A stretch of 64,000 nucleotides of DNA from Phalacrocorax aristotelis (GCF_949628215.1 NC_134276.1:12861690-12925689), one strand, 5' to 3'. Shown: positions 1 through 53,365, numbered from the stretch's first letter. Made by a program: numbers and translations. Notes: generated by a model not told the origin, from the letters alone.

Positions 1-500
1 ACCCCTGTGGGATGGGGGAGAGAATCAGAAGAGCAAAAGAACTTGTGGCTTGAGATAAGCACAGTTTAATAATTACAATAAAATAATTATAATAATATTA
101 TGATAATAATAATTATAATATAATGGAAAAAGAAAAAAGCAAACGCCAGTGATACAACCACTCACCACCTGCCGACTGACGCTGCAATCCGGAGCGCAAT
201 TGTTTCCCTCCTCCCCTGGCCACCTCCTCCCAGTTAACGTAGTGGGGATGACATTACATGATATGGAATATCCCTTTGGTCAGTTTGAATCCACTCTCTT
301 AGCTGTGCCCCCTCCCTTCCCGGCTTCTTGTGCACCTGGCAGAGCATGGGGAGCTGGAAAAGTCCTTGACTAGTACAAGCACTACCCAGCAACAACCAAA
401 ACATCAGTGTGTTATCAATGTTTTCATGCTAAGTCCAAAGCACAGCACTATGCCAGCTGCAGTGAAGAAAATCAACTCTATCCCAGCTAAAACCATGACA
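1..500 (-). mobile_element. Avian endogenous retrovirus LTR, cut by the window edge
   Basis: This sequence is homologous to the solo LTR at 41502-42047 along its length: the AGAATCAGAAGAG block, the AT-rich tract, GGAATATCCCTTTGG, the CCCTCCC..CTTCTTGTGC block, CATCAGTGTGTTATCAATG, and AACTCTATCCCAGC. On the - strand it begins TGTCATGGTTTTAGC at 500. The other end lies before base 1. The TATA region (about 225-245) is degraded compared with the intact copy. It is older than or more mutated than the copy in MTMR2, and lies antisense to CEP57. Confidence 0.88.
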
Positions 501-996
501 GAAGCTCTCAGTACAGGAAAGTCATGGAGCTGTTGGAGTGGGGCCAGAGGAGGCCACAAAAATGATCCGTGGGCTGGAGCACCTCTCCTGCAAGGACAGG
601 CTGAAAGAGCGGGGATGTTCAGTCTGGAGAAGAGAAGGCTGCAGGGAGACTTAATTGAGGCCTTCCAGTACTGAAAGGGAGCTTGTAAGAAAGGTGGCGA
701 CAGACTTTTATATCAGGGCCTGTTGTAATAGGACAAGGGTTAATGGTTTTAAAATAAATGATGGTAGATTCAGAATAGATGTAAAGAAGAAATGCAATGA
801 GTGTGGGGAAGCACTGGCACAGGTTGCCCAGAGGGTGGTAGGTGCCCCATCCCTGGAAACATTCAAGGTCAGGTTGGACGGGTCTCTCGGCAGCCTGGTC
901 TAGTGGAAGATGTCCCTGCTCACTGCAGGGGCGTTGGACTAGATGATCTCTAAAGGTCCTTTCCAACCCAAACTATTCTATGATTCTGTGATTCTG
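501..996 (+). mobile_element. CR1 LINE 3' part interrupted by an LTR
   Basis: A CR1 segment starts directly at the LTR border (AAGCTCTCAGTACAGGAAAG matches the CR1 stretch at about 20197-20215). It runs through the C-terminal ORF2 region and 3'UTR, and ends in the repeated ATTCTATGATTCTG tail near 975-996. The missing upstream part should lie beyond the LTR, outside the window. It is in CEP57 sense orientation. Confidence 0.92.
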
Positions 997-2718
997 AGTG
1001 AGGTGATTGCATGAATCTTAATTTCCCTTAGAAAACAGGCAAAAAATATAAATATTTTATTTCTATATTTTCATTGAAACTTTTTGCAGTGGCTACTGGT
1101 GACTGAGCAGAGTGTTTTAGGCAGCCCAGTGCTGACCTGCGGCGCACTTCCTGTGCCATGCTACCTTAACATGGCAGGCAGCGTACCTGGGGAGCATCTG
1201 TGTTGGCTGTTAGCTGGCCCTCTGTCCCCTCCCTCTCAGTGATGGACCAGTAATCTGTGTAATAGTTTTTCTATAGGGAAGAAAAAGAGTTTCTTTTGGG
1301 AATGTAACTTGGACAGATAATTTCCAACAGGATCTATCACTGATGATACAGTAAGATGATACACTCCTGTTCTGCAGTTTGAGCTGCACACTGCAGCTGA
1401 GCAGCTGGCTGAGTGCATACTCAGTATAAAAGCATTGGCCCAGCTTCATGTCAGTCTTCAGTTCAAACAGAAGATATGCTTCAGTATTTTCATATTAAAA
1501 ATTCTGACTTAACAGGGTAGACAAAAATCTTTGTGAGACTGACCATGTAGAAATCAAGAATTGTGCCACATGCTGTAAAGGACAGAAGATTATCTTAAGT
1601 TACCTGGAATATACCTGACTTGAATGAAGAAAAATAAACAGTCAAAAGGATTCTTTTATTCAACAGAAAAAGCTGGTTCCTTTTACATAGTGCCTTTGTC
1701 CTCAATGTTTATCCAGGGTTTTGCCGTTTAACACCTTTGTATAACAGCTGGTTACATTAATCTTGCACTTAATGCTTAAGTAAAGCAGTATTGAAATACT
1801 TTCTACCTCAGTGTCGTGGGTTTATAAAGAAACAGAAGTGCCCAAATATAGCTGTTACTTTAAAATGTATGCTTTTCTGCCTTAAGTTTGACTAGTGGCT
1901 CTGTGAATAATCAGTCTGTGGGGGAAGAGAAGGGAAGCTGTTTTGTGTCCTGGAGCTCTGGATTGTTTTTTTCGCTCTGCTGTATAAAAGCAGAAAGCTA
2001 CCAAATAACTTTCACATTGGGATTTTAAGTAAGTGTATCCTGCTTCAACGATGTTTTCATCTCATTGGAGGGTTTATAAAGAAATGTGTGCTTTTCACTT
2101 TAACTCTTTTCTTTGAAATGGGCTTTCAAAGGAGTTCTTACGTGTTTTTAACAATTAAAAGATGAAATCACATCACTTCTTCCTAAACAAATCTCAGAGG
2201 CATCACACAAACTTGCCTCCTTCTTCTTTATTAAGAAGGTGGCTAGATTTTCAAAAACTCCTCTCTTAGAGTTTAGCAAAACTACCATTAGTGGTCTAAA
2301 TAAAGCAAGTCTTCTCTTACCTTATAAATGATACATGGTATATCTTTGTTAGTCCTTTTGTAGTACAGAGTCTTTCAGGATAACATCCACAAAACAACCT
2401 TCTTTCTGTTTTTTTTTACAGCGGAAGAGAAAGACAGCCTTGTGTATTACCCTCCCTGTAGGAGGGAGTTAAATTCAGATAACAGTTGTGGAAGTAAAAA
2501 TAGAAAAATCGATTAAGTTTTAAGCATAAGCACTTGACTGCTGTATACTGGCTGTACAGACAAAACATCAGCAATCATTCTAACGCTGAAGTCTTCACTT
2601 AGCTTTAAGTCATAAGCTGAACTGCTATACTTTTGCTCAGGCTCTTAGTATTGTAGGCTTCAGGAAGAAAATGATAGTTTCATCAGTAATGCTATTATTT
2701 TTATTCAACTTTGACTAG
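997..2718 (+). other. CEP57 intron sequence
   Basis: 1.7 kb between the CR1 and the first CEP57 exon. I looked for the preceding coiled-coil exon of CEP57 and did not find it. No repeats or RNA genes recognised. Confidence 0.7.
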
Positions 2719-2796
2719 AAAAAAATGAAGGAGCTGGAACAGAAGCTTCAGGAGGAAGAACACGCAAGGAAGCTTGTTCAGGAAAAAGCAGCCGAG
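2719..2796 (+). CDS. CEP57: CEP57 coding exon, end of N-terminal coiled coil
   Basis: The exon is 26 codons, phase 0 at both ends, with acceptor AG at 2717-2718 and donor gtaacc at 2797. It encodes KKMKELEQKLQEEEH and continues to KAAE, a charged heptad-like helix. It corresponds to the last part of the centrosome-localisation and multimerisation coiled coil of the family. It is the first CEP57 exon in the window. The ATG inside it is an internal methionine, not a start. Confidence 0.93.
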
Positions 2797-5700
2797 GTAA
2801 CCAACAGGAAATTTCTGTTATACTGTTATGCACTGTAATTAGCTCTTCCTTTTATCAACTTTTCAGCTAAACTTGTTGCAAGTGCCTCCCACATACAGAA
2901 TAATGAAAACATTTGTTTAGGTTTTTAGGTTTGCTTTTTTTCTGTTCGTGTTTTTGTTTGGTTTTGTTGGGTGGTTTTTTGTTTCGGGATTGTTTTTTGT
3001 GGTTTGGTTCCCCCCCCCGTCTGAGGTGCCAAATATTCTTAAGTCTCTGAGCTTTTTGGAAACCTTTTCCTAACAGCACCTGTGCACTGAAGCTTGATTT
3101 CCTCAATTAAAGAGGGTAGTTGGAAAAGAGGAGTAGAAATTCAGCCAAATTCATAGTTGGGGATGTGTGAGGATCTCTCTCTAAATAGATCAAGGCCAAC
3201 AGGCATGCTCCCTTGTTCATAATTGTAACAACAGGCATTGCAAAAGGAGGTGAATAGTTGTCTCTTAACTATATGCCAGAGGATCAACTGAGCAGGGTTG
3301 GGTGGCTTCCCTAACATTTTGTTAAGTGTAAAGTATAGCTGATGTTTTGGCACTTGCCTGCATGGGAGTGATGCAGTAAGATTGACTCTCTAGCTTATTA
3401 AGATTAGTGATGAGCAGTGCTACCAGAGGAGGTATTCTTATTTAATGTTTAAATTTACTTTGGACCGCAGAAGCATCCTAAACACTTGAAGCCCTTGCTT
3501 TCAGAGAGCCTGTAGTTTAAAAACTCTTGTTTTGCAATTCTCAGCTTACTCTGTCTCTGATTGTTAAAACAATTCCAGTAATTTCCCTTATTCCCTCAAT
3601 TAAAGCTCCAGACAGGCCTGGAAACCAACAGACTACTGATTCAAGCAGCATCCCCATTGCTCTCTCCAAAAGCAAGAAAACCCAGGAAAAAAACTAAGCA
3701 GCCAGAGAAGGTAACATGGTGGGAAGAGAAGGGCAATTACTGAGGAGTGAAATAAGGGTGGGTACATGCAGTTGGAAAGGTAGGCTGCCTCTTTGATTAC
3801 AAAGCAAAGGGAAAATGGGTTTGTTGTAGCGTCATCTTTAAAAACATTTATCTCTTCTTTCCTTCCAGAAATGCTCTCTTACAAGCCATCTCACTACGCA
3901 GCCCCATTACAGACTGTGTCTGGGCGATGTACCCTTTGTAGCTGGGAAGGTGAGCTGCTTAACTCTAAAGCTTAATGCTCCGTAGCTGCACCTCCTTAAG
4001 TGGCTTTGGCTTGGTGCGCTCCTGACACCCAGTGGTCAGATCATTTCATTTTCTTTGACTGTTTTCTTCCAGTTTGCCGTCAGAAGGCTTGTTGAATATT
4101 GGTAACTTGCTGAAGTGGCATTCCCAGAAAATGAGTCCTCTCTGTGCTGCTGGCCAAGCTGCTCTTGTTAGTGCATATTCATTCAAACAGAAAGTACATT
4201 CTTGGCAGTGACTCAGAAATGTTATTGGTTTTTAAATGTTCTCCATTATTACCAAGTAGGTTGCTGACAATGCCACTTCAAAGCAGCTTCTTTTACTTTT
4301 TCCAGTCTACCAGTCCCAGTCATTCAGTTGGCGCCAACGTGCAACATGTCCTACACCTGATGAAACAACATACGAAAGCTTTGTGTAACAGTCGTGTGGT
4401 AAATGATACTCCACTAGCAAAACCCATTGGCACCGGTCATCCTGCCAGCAAAAGCAGAAAGTCATCTCTGCCAAAGGAATCTTCTTCATCCCAGGAAGAG
4501 CTCTCAGAAGTGCTGCTGACTTTACAAGATGAATTTGGGCAGATGAGTTTGTGAGTTGGGCATATTCTCTGTTGCAGACCGTGAATGTAGATGCTTTGTA
4601 TTTTTGCCTTTTGCTTTAAAGTTGGAAGGTTTTTCCTGAGAAAGGATTTAGTTTTGGGAAGTCTCTGGCATATAATCTCTCTGCTCTACTGGCTCTGGAG
4701 GCTGTAATTTATTTTTGCCGTTAAAAATAAATTCTGATAAGCAATCTGGGCTGCATACCTGGTTTTATATGCAGCAGTGTCAAATGTGTGTGGGGTTAGG
4801 GAGCAGTGCGGTAACAGCCGCTGATGCAATGGACAGATGCGCCATTAAAGGGCAGCTTTACTAGCTGTCTCACTTGTCCTGGTTAACAGAACGTAAATTG
4901 TTATCTTACTGCATAACTGCAGTAGATAGAAATACACGAAATAGTAACTGAGTGAGTGCTGAGGTCATGCCCTCAGGAGGTTATTTGGTCATTTTGACTG
5001 TGTGAAGCTACTTATGTTATTGAGACTTGCCGTTTCAGCAGCCTGCCACCAGGATGTGCTACGATAATAATGCTGCTAACCAGCAACGCTGTTCTTACGG
5101 GTTCGTTATGGCATGTTGAACATGTCTGTCTGCTGACGCTACGGTTTCCCAGAAGTGTTACTTCTGAACTGGGTGTGCAAGCACCAGAAGCCAAGGGAAT
5201 CTGATGCGAGCTTTGTTCTGTCTGAATTCTGTGCTAGTGATCATCAGCAGCTGTCAAAGCTTGTCCAGGAAGCCCCAACCATTGCAGTGAGGGAAGATCT
5301 GGAGAGGGAACTTGAGGCACTGGTGGGAAAGATGGAAGCAAAGGCAGACCAGATCAGCAAAGTCCGGAGGCATCGGTTGCAGGTGAAGTTACTTTTTAAC
5401 TATGTTCACGCTTCTGTGGAGTTGCTATCTTAAGTGAGTTTTGTTGGTTTGGGGGGGTTTTTTTGCATTCTATCTTAACTTATCAGTAATTGAATAAAGC
5501 AGAAATAACTATCTTAGAGCAGTAGTGCCTAGCTTTAGCTCTGATGTCCCAAAGTTAGTCTGCAAGCCTCCATCTTTCTATTCTGGTATTTCTGCAGGAA
5601 TATCCTTTCTGTCTTACCATGTAACCCTTGTGCCCACTCCTCATCCTGTCCTGGGCAGAGCTTTCGCATCTGTTCTTGCACTGCGTTTTACACTCCTCTT

Positions 5701-7461
5701 ATCCCCAAAACAGGGAGAAGATAGTCTACTGTACAATAGCAGATCCCACAGTTGTTGCATTCTGTAAACACAGCATAAGCCGGTTGGGCAACACACAAGC
5801 TGAGAAACAGCATATAGGGCTGAAAGGTGTGACTCTGCTTCCTGGGCCTCCAGTGGTCTGTCTGGGAGGTATTTCTTGTCAGGTATCTGCTGTGTCAGGA
5901 GATAAACCTGTCTTCTTATCAGTCACAGCCACTCCTGGCATGGGTCAAACAGCTGTGCTGAACCAGAGTGACCACTTTGCATGAGGTCCCCGGTGACAAC
6001 CAGCTGCACACAGGTAGTGGAGGAAAGTCCTCAAGAAATGCTGCTCTTCACGTTGAACTTCCAGTAACCTAAACTGTATTTAGACACCTACATTCCCAGG
6101 GGCTTTCACTGTTGAGCTGAATCTTTAACAGTTCGCCTTTGCTTGGAGTAAATGGCCTATTTATGTTTTAATTTGCATTATATAAAACCTGAAATATCTG
6201 TTTCAGTTTAAAACAACTTTCAAAATGTTTTGAATAGTGTGGCCTGTTCATTCAAAGCTATAAAATCTGTCGATTCCCTATTTTCTTTAATCTTCATTCA
6301 TTTCAGTGAAATCCTTCCAAAGAGCTTAACCCTGTGTTTAATCTGGTTCAGTTCACGTGAACCAAGAAGGTTCATCCTCATCCGCAAAATGTGTTCTGAG
6401 AACACTGCTGCTGACATCCAAAATGGACATGTGAAATGCTTTCAAACAGAACCATTACTTACCTTTGATCTCCTATGATCTTCAGAGGAACTGTTGCAGA
6501 GAAACAGCTGTGTAGTAGTTCCCAGTAGTAATGACTCTGCACACACTGAGGCTTACGACCAGCTGTTGACAAAAGCTTTAGGAGTCAGCATTCAGGGCAC
6601 TTGCTGCGCGCTATAAGCGAGGAGGAGGGAGCCACTACCTGAAGTGAGGGGAGCGTGGAAGCCAGCTGTTTTGCAGTTGGAGAGCGGTGGATGTGTCTGC
6701 ACCTTAGGCTGCCCAGTTCCCACTGCAGCTTCTGCCAGCTCAGTCCTTGCTGCTGAGTACCGAGCCTTACAGGCTCTGATTTACAGTGCGATGTGTGGAT
6801 ACCAGCTCTTCACCTCAGCAGAGTTTCGATATTCTTTTTAAAGCTGCCTCTGACGGTATGTGTATGGGAAAACTTCTCTCTTTAGGGTTTTCTTTAATCT
6901 CTGGATGGTGACAGCGACAAATCAACTTTCTGTCATTTATAACTTTTTCTGTCATGTTCATGATGGAGACATTCCCCCATAATCAACTTCTCCGTTTTTA
7001 AAGAGATAACCTAGTAGTTCAGACTACAAGCTGCACACTGTTCTAAAGATGTGAATATAGCAATGCTGTATAAGGAAAACAAAATATTATTCAGGGTGAC
7101 TTGGGAGCATCCATTTGCTTAGCTGGGTGAGGTAAGCAGTGGGATATTGAGCTGTCTGGAAGAATTGCACAACATGAAGCAGTGACCTTGCTTCAGTTTG
7201 TTTTTCTTTGGGTTTCTTTTTCAGCTAGAGAGACTTAAGAGAGAATGCAAGTCCAAAAAGACTTCTGCTAAACAAATAAGAGACAGCAAGTTCCCTGTTA
7301 GTGAGGTGAAAGTAACAACTACAGTAACCACGAAAGGAAAGAACGCTGGTCCCATCAAAGTGAAACCTGGAGAGAAGAGTCGGAAAAATCTTCAGTTGTT
7401 GAGAGACATGCAGACCATACAGACTTCGCTACAGAAAGATGACATCAGCTGGGACTACTGA
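2719..7461 (+). CDS. CEP57: CEP57, 3' half of the gene (six coding exons)
   Basis: This is the C-terminal part of centrosomal protein of 57 kDa, a coiled-coil protein of the pericentriolar material. It binds microtubules and partners such as pericentrin and CEP63/CEP152, and supports centriole duplication and spindle integrity (family knowledge). Exons seen: 2719-2796, 3606-3710, 3869-3949, 4306-4550, 5238-5382 and 7225-7461. All introns are GT-AG and the phases join (0,0,0,2,0), giving 296 codons and a TGA. Key matches to human CEP57 are the LQTGLETNRL segment, PHYRLCLGD, STSPSHSV, LQDEFGQMSFDHQQL, LEALVGKMEAKA, PGEKSRKNLQLLRDMQ and the terminal WDY. Human CEP57 is about 500 residues, so roughly the first 200, including most of the centrosome-targeting coiled coil, are upstream of the window. 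No upstream exon was found in 1-2718. There is no break in the frame and identification is secure. Confidence 0.96.
2797..3605 (+). other. CEP57 intron with a T/G-rich tract
   Basis: 809 bases. It contains a low-complexity T/G tract at about 2932-3020 (T runs with GG units, ending in a C9 run). The small ORFs on the - strand here are compositional. Confidence 0.8.
2932..3020. repeat. T/G-rich low-complexity tract
   Basis: Runs of T broken by G, GG and GGG, then TTCCCCCCCCC. Same class as the tract at 35575-35665. Confidence 0.8.
3606..3710 (+). CDS. CEP57: CEP57 coding exon, LQTGLETNRL segment
   Basis: The exon is 35 codons, phase 0, with acceptor AG at 3604-3605 and donor gtaaca at 3711. 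It opens with LQTGLETNRLL, which is nearly invariant in CEP57. It ends in a Lys/Arg-rich linker (PRKKTKQPEK) that resembles the basic stretch joining the two halves of the protein. The acceptor has a poor pyrimidine tract. Confidence 0.93.
3869..3949 (+). CDS. CEP57: CEP57 coding exon, PHYRLCLGD segment
   Basis: The exon is 27 codons, phase 0, with acceptor ttccag ending at 3868 and donor gtgagc at 3950. It encodes QPHYRLCLGDVPFVAGK, the most conserved block of the linker in CEP57. The preceding intron is only 158 bases. The exon length is a multiple of three, so skipping it would keep the frame. Confidence 0.94.
4306..4550 (+). CDS. CEP57: CEP57 coding exon, start of microtubule-binding half
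   Basis: The exon is 245 bases, entering in phase 0 and leaving in phase 2, with acceptor tccag ending at 4305 and donor gtgagt at 4551. It encodes STSPSHSVGANVQHVLHLMK and, after a variable serine-rich stretch, EELSEVLLTLQDEFGQMS. An in-frame TGA just after the donor confirms that splicing is needed. The split Phe codon (TT|T) is completed by the next exon. This half of the protein carries the family's microtubule-binding region. Confidence 0.95.
4551..5237 (+). other. CEP57 intron
   Basis: 687 bases. No repeats or exon-like features recognised. Confidence 0.8.
5238..5382 (+). CDS. CEP57: CEP57 coding exon, DHQQL coiled-coil segment
   Basis: The exon is 145 bases, starting with one base that completes the split Phe codon and ending in phase 0 before donor gtgaag at 5383. 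It encodes DHQQLSKLVQEAP and then RELEALVGKMEAKADQISK, a helical acidic/basic stretch of the C-terminal domain. Confidence 0.95.
5383..7224 (+). other. CEP57 last intron
   Basis: 1842 bases. No repeat family recognised. The ORFs at 5525-5984 on the + strand have no family match and lack exon-like borders. Confidence 0.8.
7225..7461 (+). CDS. CEP57: CEP57 last coding exon with stop codon
   Basis: The exon is 78 codons plus TGA (7459-7461), with acceptor tttcag ending at 7224. It encodes a Lys-rich helix, then a variable Thr/Val-rich stretch, then the conserved PGEKSRKNLQLLRDMQ motif and the terminal WDY found in vertebrate CEP57. The basic C-terminus is the part implicated in microtubule binding. 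It continues directly into the 3'UTR. Confidence 0.96.
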   Translation, partial: LERLKRECKSKKTSAKQIRDSKFPVSEVKVTTTVTTKGKNAGPIKVKPGEKSRKNLQLLRDMQTIQTSLQKDDISWDY

Positions 7462-8480
7462 CTGTTCTGCAGGAAATGTTCTTGGTACCATCCTGGTCAA
7501 AATCCCTCACATTCTGGACATAAAATAGCTGCATTTCTTGCTGTGTGAAAGAGACTACTGTATGCAAAGTGCACTTTTGAAGTATGGGCCCTGAATTCTC
7601 TGTCCCTGGGTTGGATTGATTGTGTATATTATGGTCTAGTTTAAAACACATTCCGTTTTTAAGGTACCCAGCCACTGCATCCGAACGTAGGTCTCCACCA
7701 GCCCCTTCCATGTTTGGTTCCAGCAGTCCCTCCATTTTCTTTCAGCACACCAAGCACCACATGGTTTTGCGGGTTGGCTTGCGTGAAATGCCAGTGTGAT
7801 TTCATGCTGTTGTTGAACTGTGCCTTGGGAGGCGTCTCAGGATGCAGCTTGTTGAAAATGATGCTGTGACCCTGAGTCTTAAGGGCGTCTGTCAGTTCTG
7901 TTCTGCCTGCAGCCGCGACTACTCAAACTCTGAGAGCGTCTAAGGGAGAACGGGGAAACCTGTTCAAGGTGTTCTGTGGGGCTCTCCTCCAAAAGCTTTC
8001 CTACTTCTTGCGCTGCTGCATTGCGTTAGTCAGCATTAACGGCAGTGGATGTTTGAGTACGCAAAAGGAGCAAAGTAACTTTTCTGAATTATTTTGCTTG
8101 ATCAGTGATTGAATGCTTTTCAAGGTTGAAGAAATCCTACTGTATGGAAAAGCTATAGGATAGGGATATAGGATATCCTGCCTCCTTGCCCACAGCTTTG
8201 GGTGGTAAGGGAGTGAGATAAACCACAAGTGTTTTAAACTGCAAGTGCCTCAATCATGCCATTCAGTCCTGGCAACTTGCTTTTAACTTGAAATACGTGC
8301 TTTGATGAGCTATCCACTTCGGTAGTGGTGCAATTCATTTTGCACTGACTTGCACAGCTGAGGAAATGTTATTTATTATGTTAATAATGTAAAGAATTTC
8401 CTATTAATGGAATGTATAGAAGGCCCAGATTACCTGATTATACAGTTGAAAATAATAAAGCCAGCTTGCCTGTTGATGGA
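7462..8480 (+). other. CEP57: CEP57 3'UTR (predicted extent)
   Basis: This is unspliced sequence from the CEP57 stop codon to about 20 bases past the AATAAA at 8454-8459. No long ORF on the + strand, no repeat, and a G/T-rich stretch follows the signal. The end is inferred from the signal alone, so a longer or shorter 3'UTR is possible. Confidence 0.55.
8454..8459 (+). promoter_or_regulatory. Polyadenylation signal AATAAA, probable CEP57 end
   Basis: Canonical AATAAA hexamer about 1 kb after the CEP57 stop, followed within 40 bases by a TTGTGGG-like GU-rich element. It is the only canonical signal I saw on the + strand between the stop codon and the facing MTMR2 3' end. Confidence 0.6.
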
Positions 8481-9514
8481 ATTGTGGGAAAGCTGCACTT
8501 CCTCTAACTGAGCTCAGTGTTTGCAGCACTGTGCCCCCTCCAGGCTGCTCTCTGTCTCCCCGCTCAGGGTGTGACTGCGAGCCCCTTGCAAGCTGCAGGC
8601 ACGGCAAGGCTCAGAGTGGTGCGCCCTTGCCTGTGGCTGAGCGGGCGGGGAACTGTAGGGTCAACACAGGGAGAAGGGATTTGCGTTTTAATTATCTGTA
8701 GGTGATCCACCCTCCTTGCATCTGAGGCACAGCAGATTTTAGCTGTGTGGGGAGAAGGCAGAAGCTGTTAAGCAGGCCTGGAGCCATCCCCCTTAACTTT
8801 CTTTGTGTTGGAGACATGGGCTCCAGGTCACTGGAGTGACCACGCAGAGCACAGTTCATCCCAGAGGTGCCTAACGATCAGTAGCTGAAGCTACACTCAG
8901 TAACTTCTCTTGGGAAGGACCTCTGGGGATCAGCTTGCTCTGAGATGGGTCAACTTCAGTATTGCTGCAGGCTGTCTTGGATGAGCTGGAGATGCAGCTC
9001 CTTACCGATGGGGGACTTAGGAGTGTTTTGGGCTCCATATGCACTGCATCCTGTAGGAATGAGGTGCCCAAGTTGGAATTAAGCCTATTAGAAGTGAGAG
9101 CATCAAGGAGCAGGCATTGAGTTAATCCCATATCATCCCAGTGAATTTGGGCTTAGCATGACTTACATAGGAAAATGTGAATCCTCTTACACAGAAGTTA
9201 CTGTGCTAGCACACTCTGAAGTGCAGAAATTGTTTGATTTTAATTGTGAGAGTATTTTTGTAATATCGGGCAGCTAAGCACTGCATCTGTATTCATACTG
9301 GTCTGAATAGATTAAGAGAAACTTGTCCAAAGATGAATTTTGTTTTCCTGTCATTCTGAATTTCAGAGTTTGAACAGTGGCATCTTGCAAGACCAGCTGC
9401 AGAAGAATGAGAGTGATTTGGATTTGACATGCTGAATTTCCTGTGCTATTTTAATGCGTGCATGTCCTGCAAGTCCTTTGGAGAACCACATAGTTGAAAA
9501 TAAGAGCACAGGAA
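8481..9514. other. Gap between the convergent CEP57 and MTMR2 3' ends
   Basis: About 1 kb separates the two predicted polyadenylation sites. I see no repeat and no RNA gene here. The only structured item is a short exon-like ORF on the + strand at 9367-9435, reported as a finding. The real gap may be smaller if either 3'UTR runs on. Confidence 0.5.
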
Positions 9515-11390
9515 CTTTACCCATTTATGAATTTTTATTAGTGTTAAGGAAACCAAACAGCCTTCAAGAAACAAAATATACACACATAGTCAACTTGCTA
9601 AGAGAATAATGCTATGAACCATCTTACATACAATCACTGTGTAAGAGCAGATTTGCCCTTTAACCTTAAAGCAAATCCAGGTCCTTCAGAGGGTATTTTG
9701 CACGGATTCTTCGCACTACTGAGCCATAATGTCTCAGGCCACCCTGTAACAAATGCTGTGATGCCGTAGGGCCTGTTACTCTCAGTCCAAAGGTGGCTGT
9801 GGATTCCTGTGTAATTACTGAGACACTGACTGCAGCAGAGCAGAGATGGAGGCTGCGGGGGGGAAATGATTGTTACTGCCTCAGAAGGAATGTGGCTTTT
9901 GAAAGGCAGTTTCTTACGCGTAAATTGGCCCACTCTTGTACCCTCTCAGAAATACTGCTCTACGGTGGAAGCGAGGTGGAGTGAAGAAGCATGCGGGTGG
10001 ATACATTGAACAAGTGACCACAGTATGGGGTCCTGTCATAAAAGAGCAACACAGAACCCCAGGGCAAGCAGTGCCCCTCTTCCTTAGCACGGAGAAGAGA
10101 AGCAGCCTGGAGTAAAGCTCCTCCCACAGACAACTTCCTTCACCGTAAGCCCTATCTTCTACAGCCCCATCCTTACCTGTTTGGAAGAGCAATGGGGCAG
10201 TCTTGGCCACCAACTGTGGTTTTTGTCTCCACTTCTCTGGTAAAATTTTGTGGTTTTACAATTGAATGTGGACTTAATGTCACCTGACTAAACTTAATTC
10301 TTGAAGTATGCTATGAGGAGAAAGACCTAAACATAGGGCTCAGAAACGGGCTAAGCTGTTTAGTCTACTGTGATTAAGTGGCAGTTGCAACGCAGGCAGA
10401 AAGGCTTCTTTGGTTGATAGTCAGTTACTTCCATTAGTTAACAGAAAACTGAAATACCTTAAGTATGCCACTATGATCCTGCACAGAAGCACTGAAGTCA
10501 CTAATTACGTTTACCCAAGCAAAATGAAATGACTGATCCCAGCAGTTCACACGTGCCCCCTGGCATTCCACTACCTTTCCCCTGATGAGTACGAGGCACT
10601 GGAGGACAGAGGAGCTGCAGAAAGCCCCGGGGAGCCATGCTCTGCTTCCCCCCTCAGAAGTAAAGGTGCTGAAGTTGCATCCTGGCACACCCAATGTAAA
10701 CCATGAGCAAGACTCCCAAGTTGCAGAGGTGGAAGTAAACTTTGTCCTACAAAGTTCGGTCATGTAGGTCACTCCTCTACCACTGTGTTTTACTGGTAGA
10801 AGCTGCCCTTTCTTTAAATAAGGCATCATTACATGGCTTCCCATGATCTAGATCAAAGTGAAGGGAAAAGCAAGACCAGGGATGTGTTTCAGGTGCTATC
10901 ACTGCTTGTCTCAGTACGCTGGCAACGGCTCTCATTAACACTGCTATGCAGACAGAGCGGAGGGTCTCCTGGCTCCACAGCTGTGTTCTAGGCTCCAACA
11001 CAGAGTCAGTATTGCCTTTTAGCAAAGGTGAGATTTTGTTCAAACTTCTGAGTAGATGTTTTTCCTCCACGGTACTTCTAGTACACAGTCTCTCTTTAAA
11101 GCCAAGTGATTTCTAGCACATAAGTGAACAAAGAGCGAGCTCTAGGTTTGTTTTAGGTGGCAAGTGCAATTAGCTTGTATTATCTTAGCCACTGAGAAGG
11201 TTAATTGCATAGGGGGCCTTGTTTGTTTGTTTTAGCTTAAGCTTCCTCTAGTGCTACAGTACTAATAAATTACCCTGGAGAGAAATAATAAATAGGTTGG
11301 CATCTCCCAGACACCATGCTGGAAATCCAGGAGGTTTCAGAAAAGCTGCCCCTGTGGTCCTGGGAAGGTACTCGGCAAAAAAAGTTTGTA
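9515..11390 (-). other. MTMR2: MTMR2 3'UTR (predicted extent)
   Basis: Non-coding sequence runs from the MTMR2 stop codon (11391-11393) down to the area of the only canonical polyadenylation signal seen on this strand. ORFs on both strands here (for example 10434-10844) have no recognisable homology and are interrupted as expected by chance. About 1.9 kb is a plausible length, inferred only from the signal. Confidence 0.55.
9534..9539 (-). promoter_or_regulatory. Polyadenylation signal AATAAA, probable MTMR2 end
   Basis: TTTATT on the + strand reads AATAAA on the - strand. On that strand it is followed within about 40 bases by a TGTGCTCTTATTTT-like U/GU-rich element, as expected downstream of a cleavage site. 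No other AATAAA or ATTAAA was seen between here and the MTMR2 stop codon. Confidence 0.6.
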
Positions 11391-53365
<41,975 letters not shown>

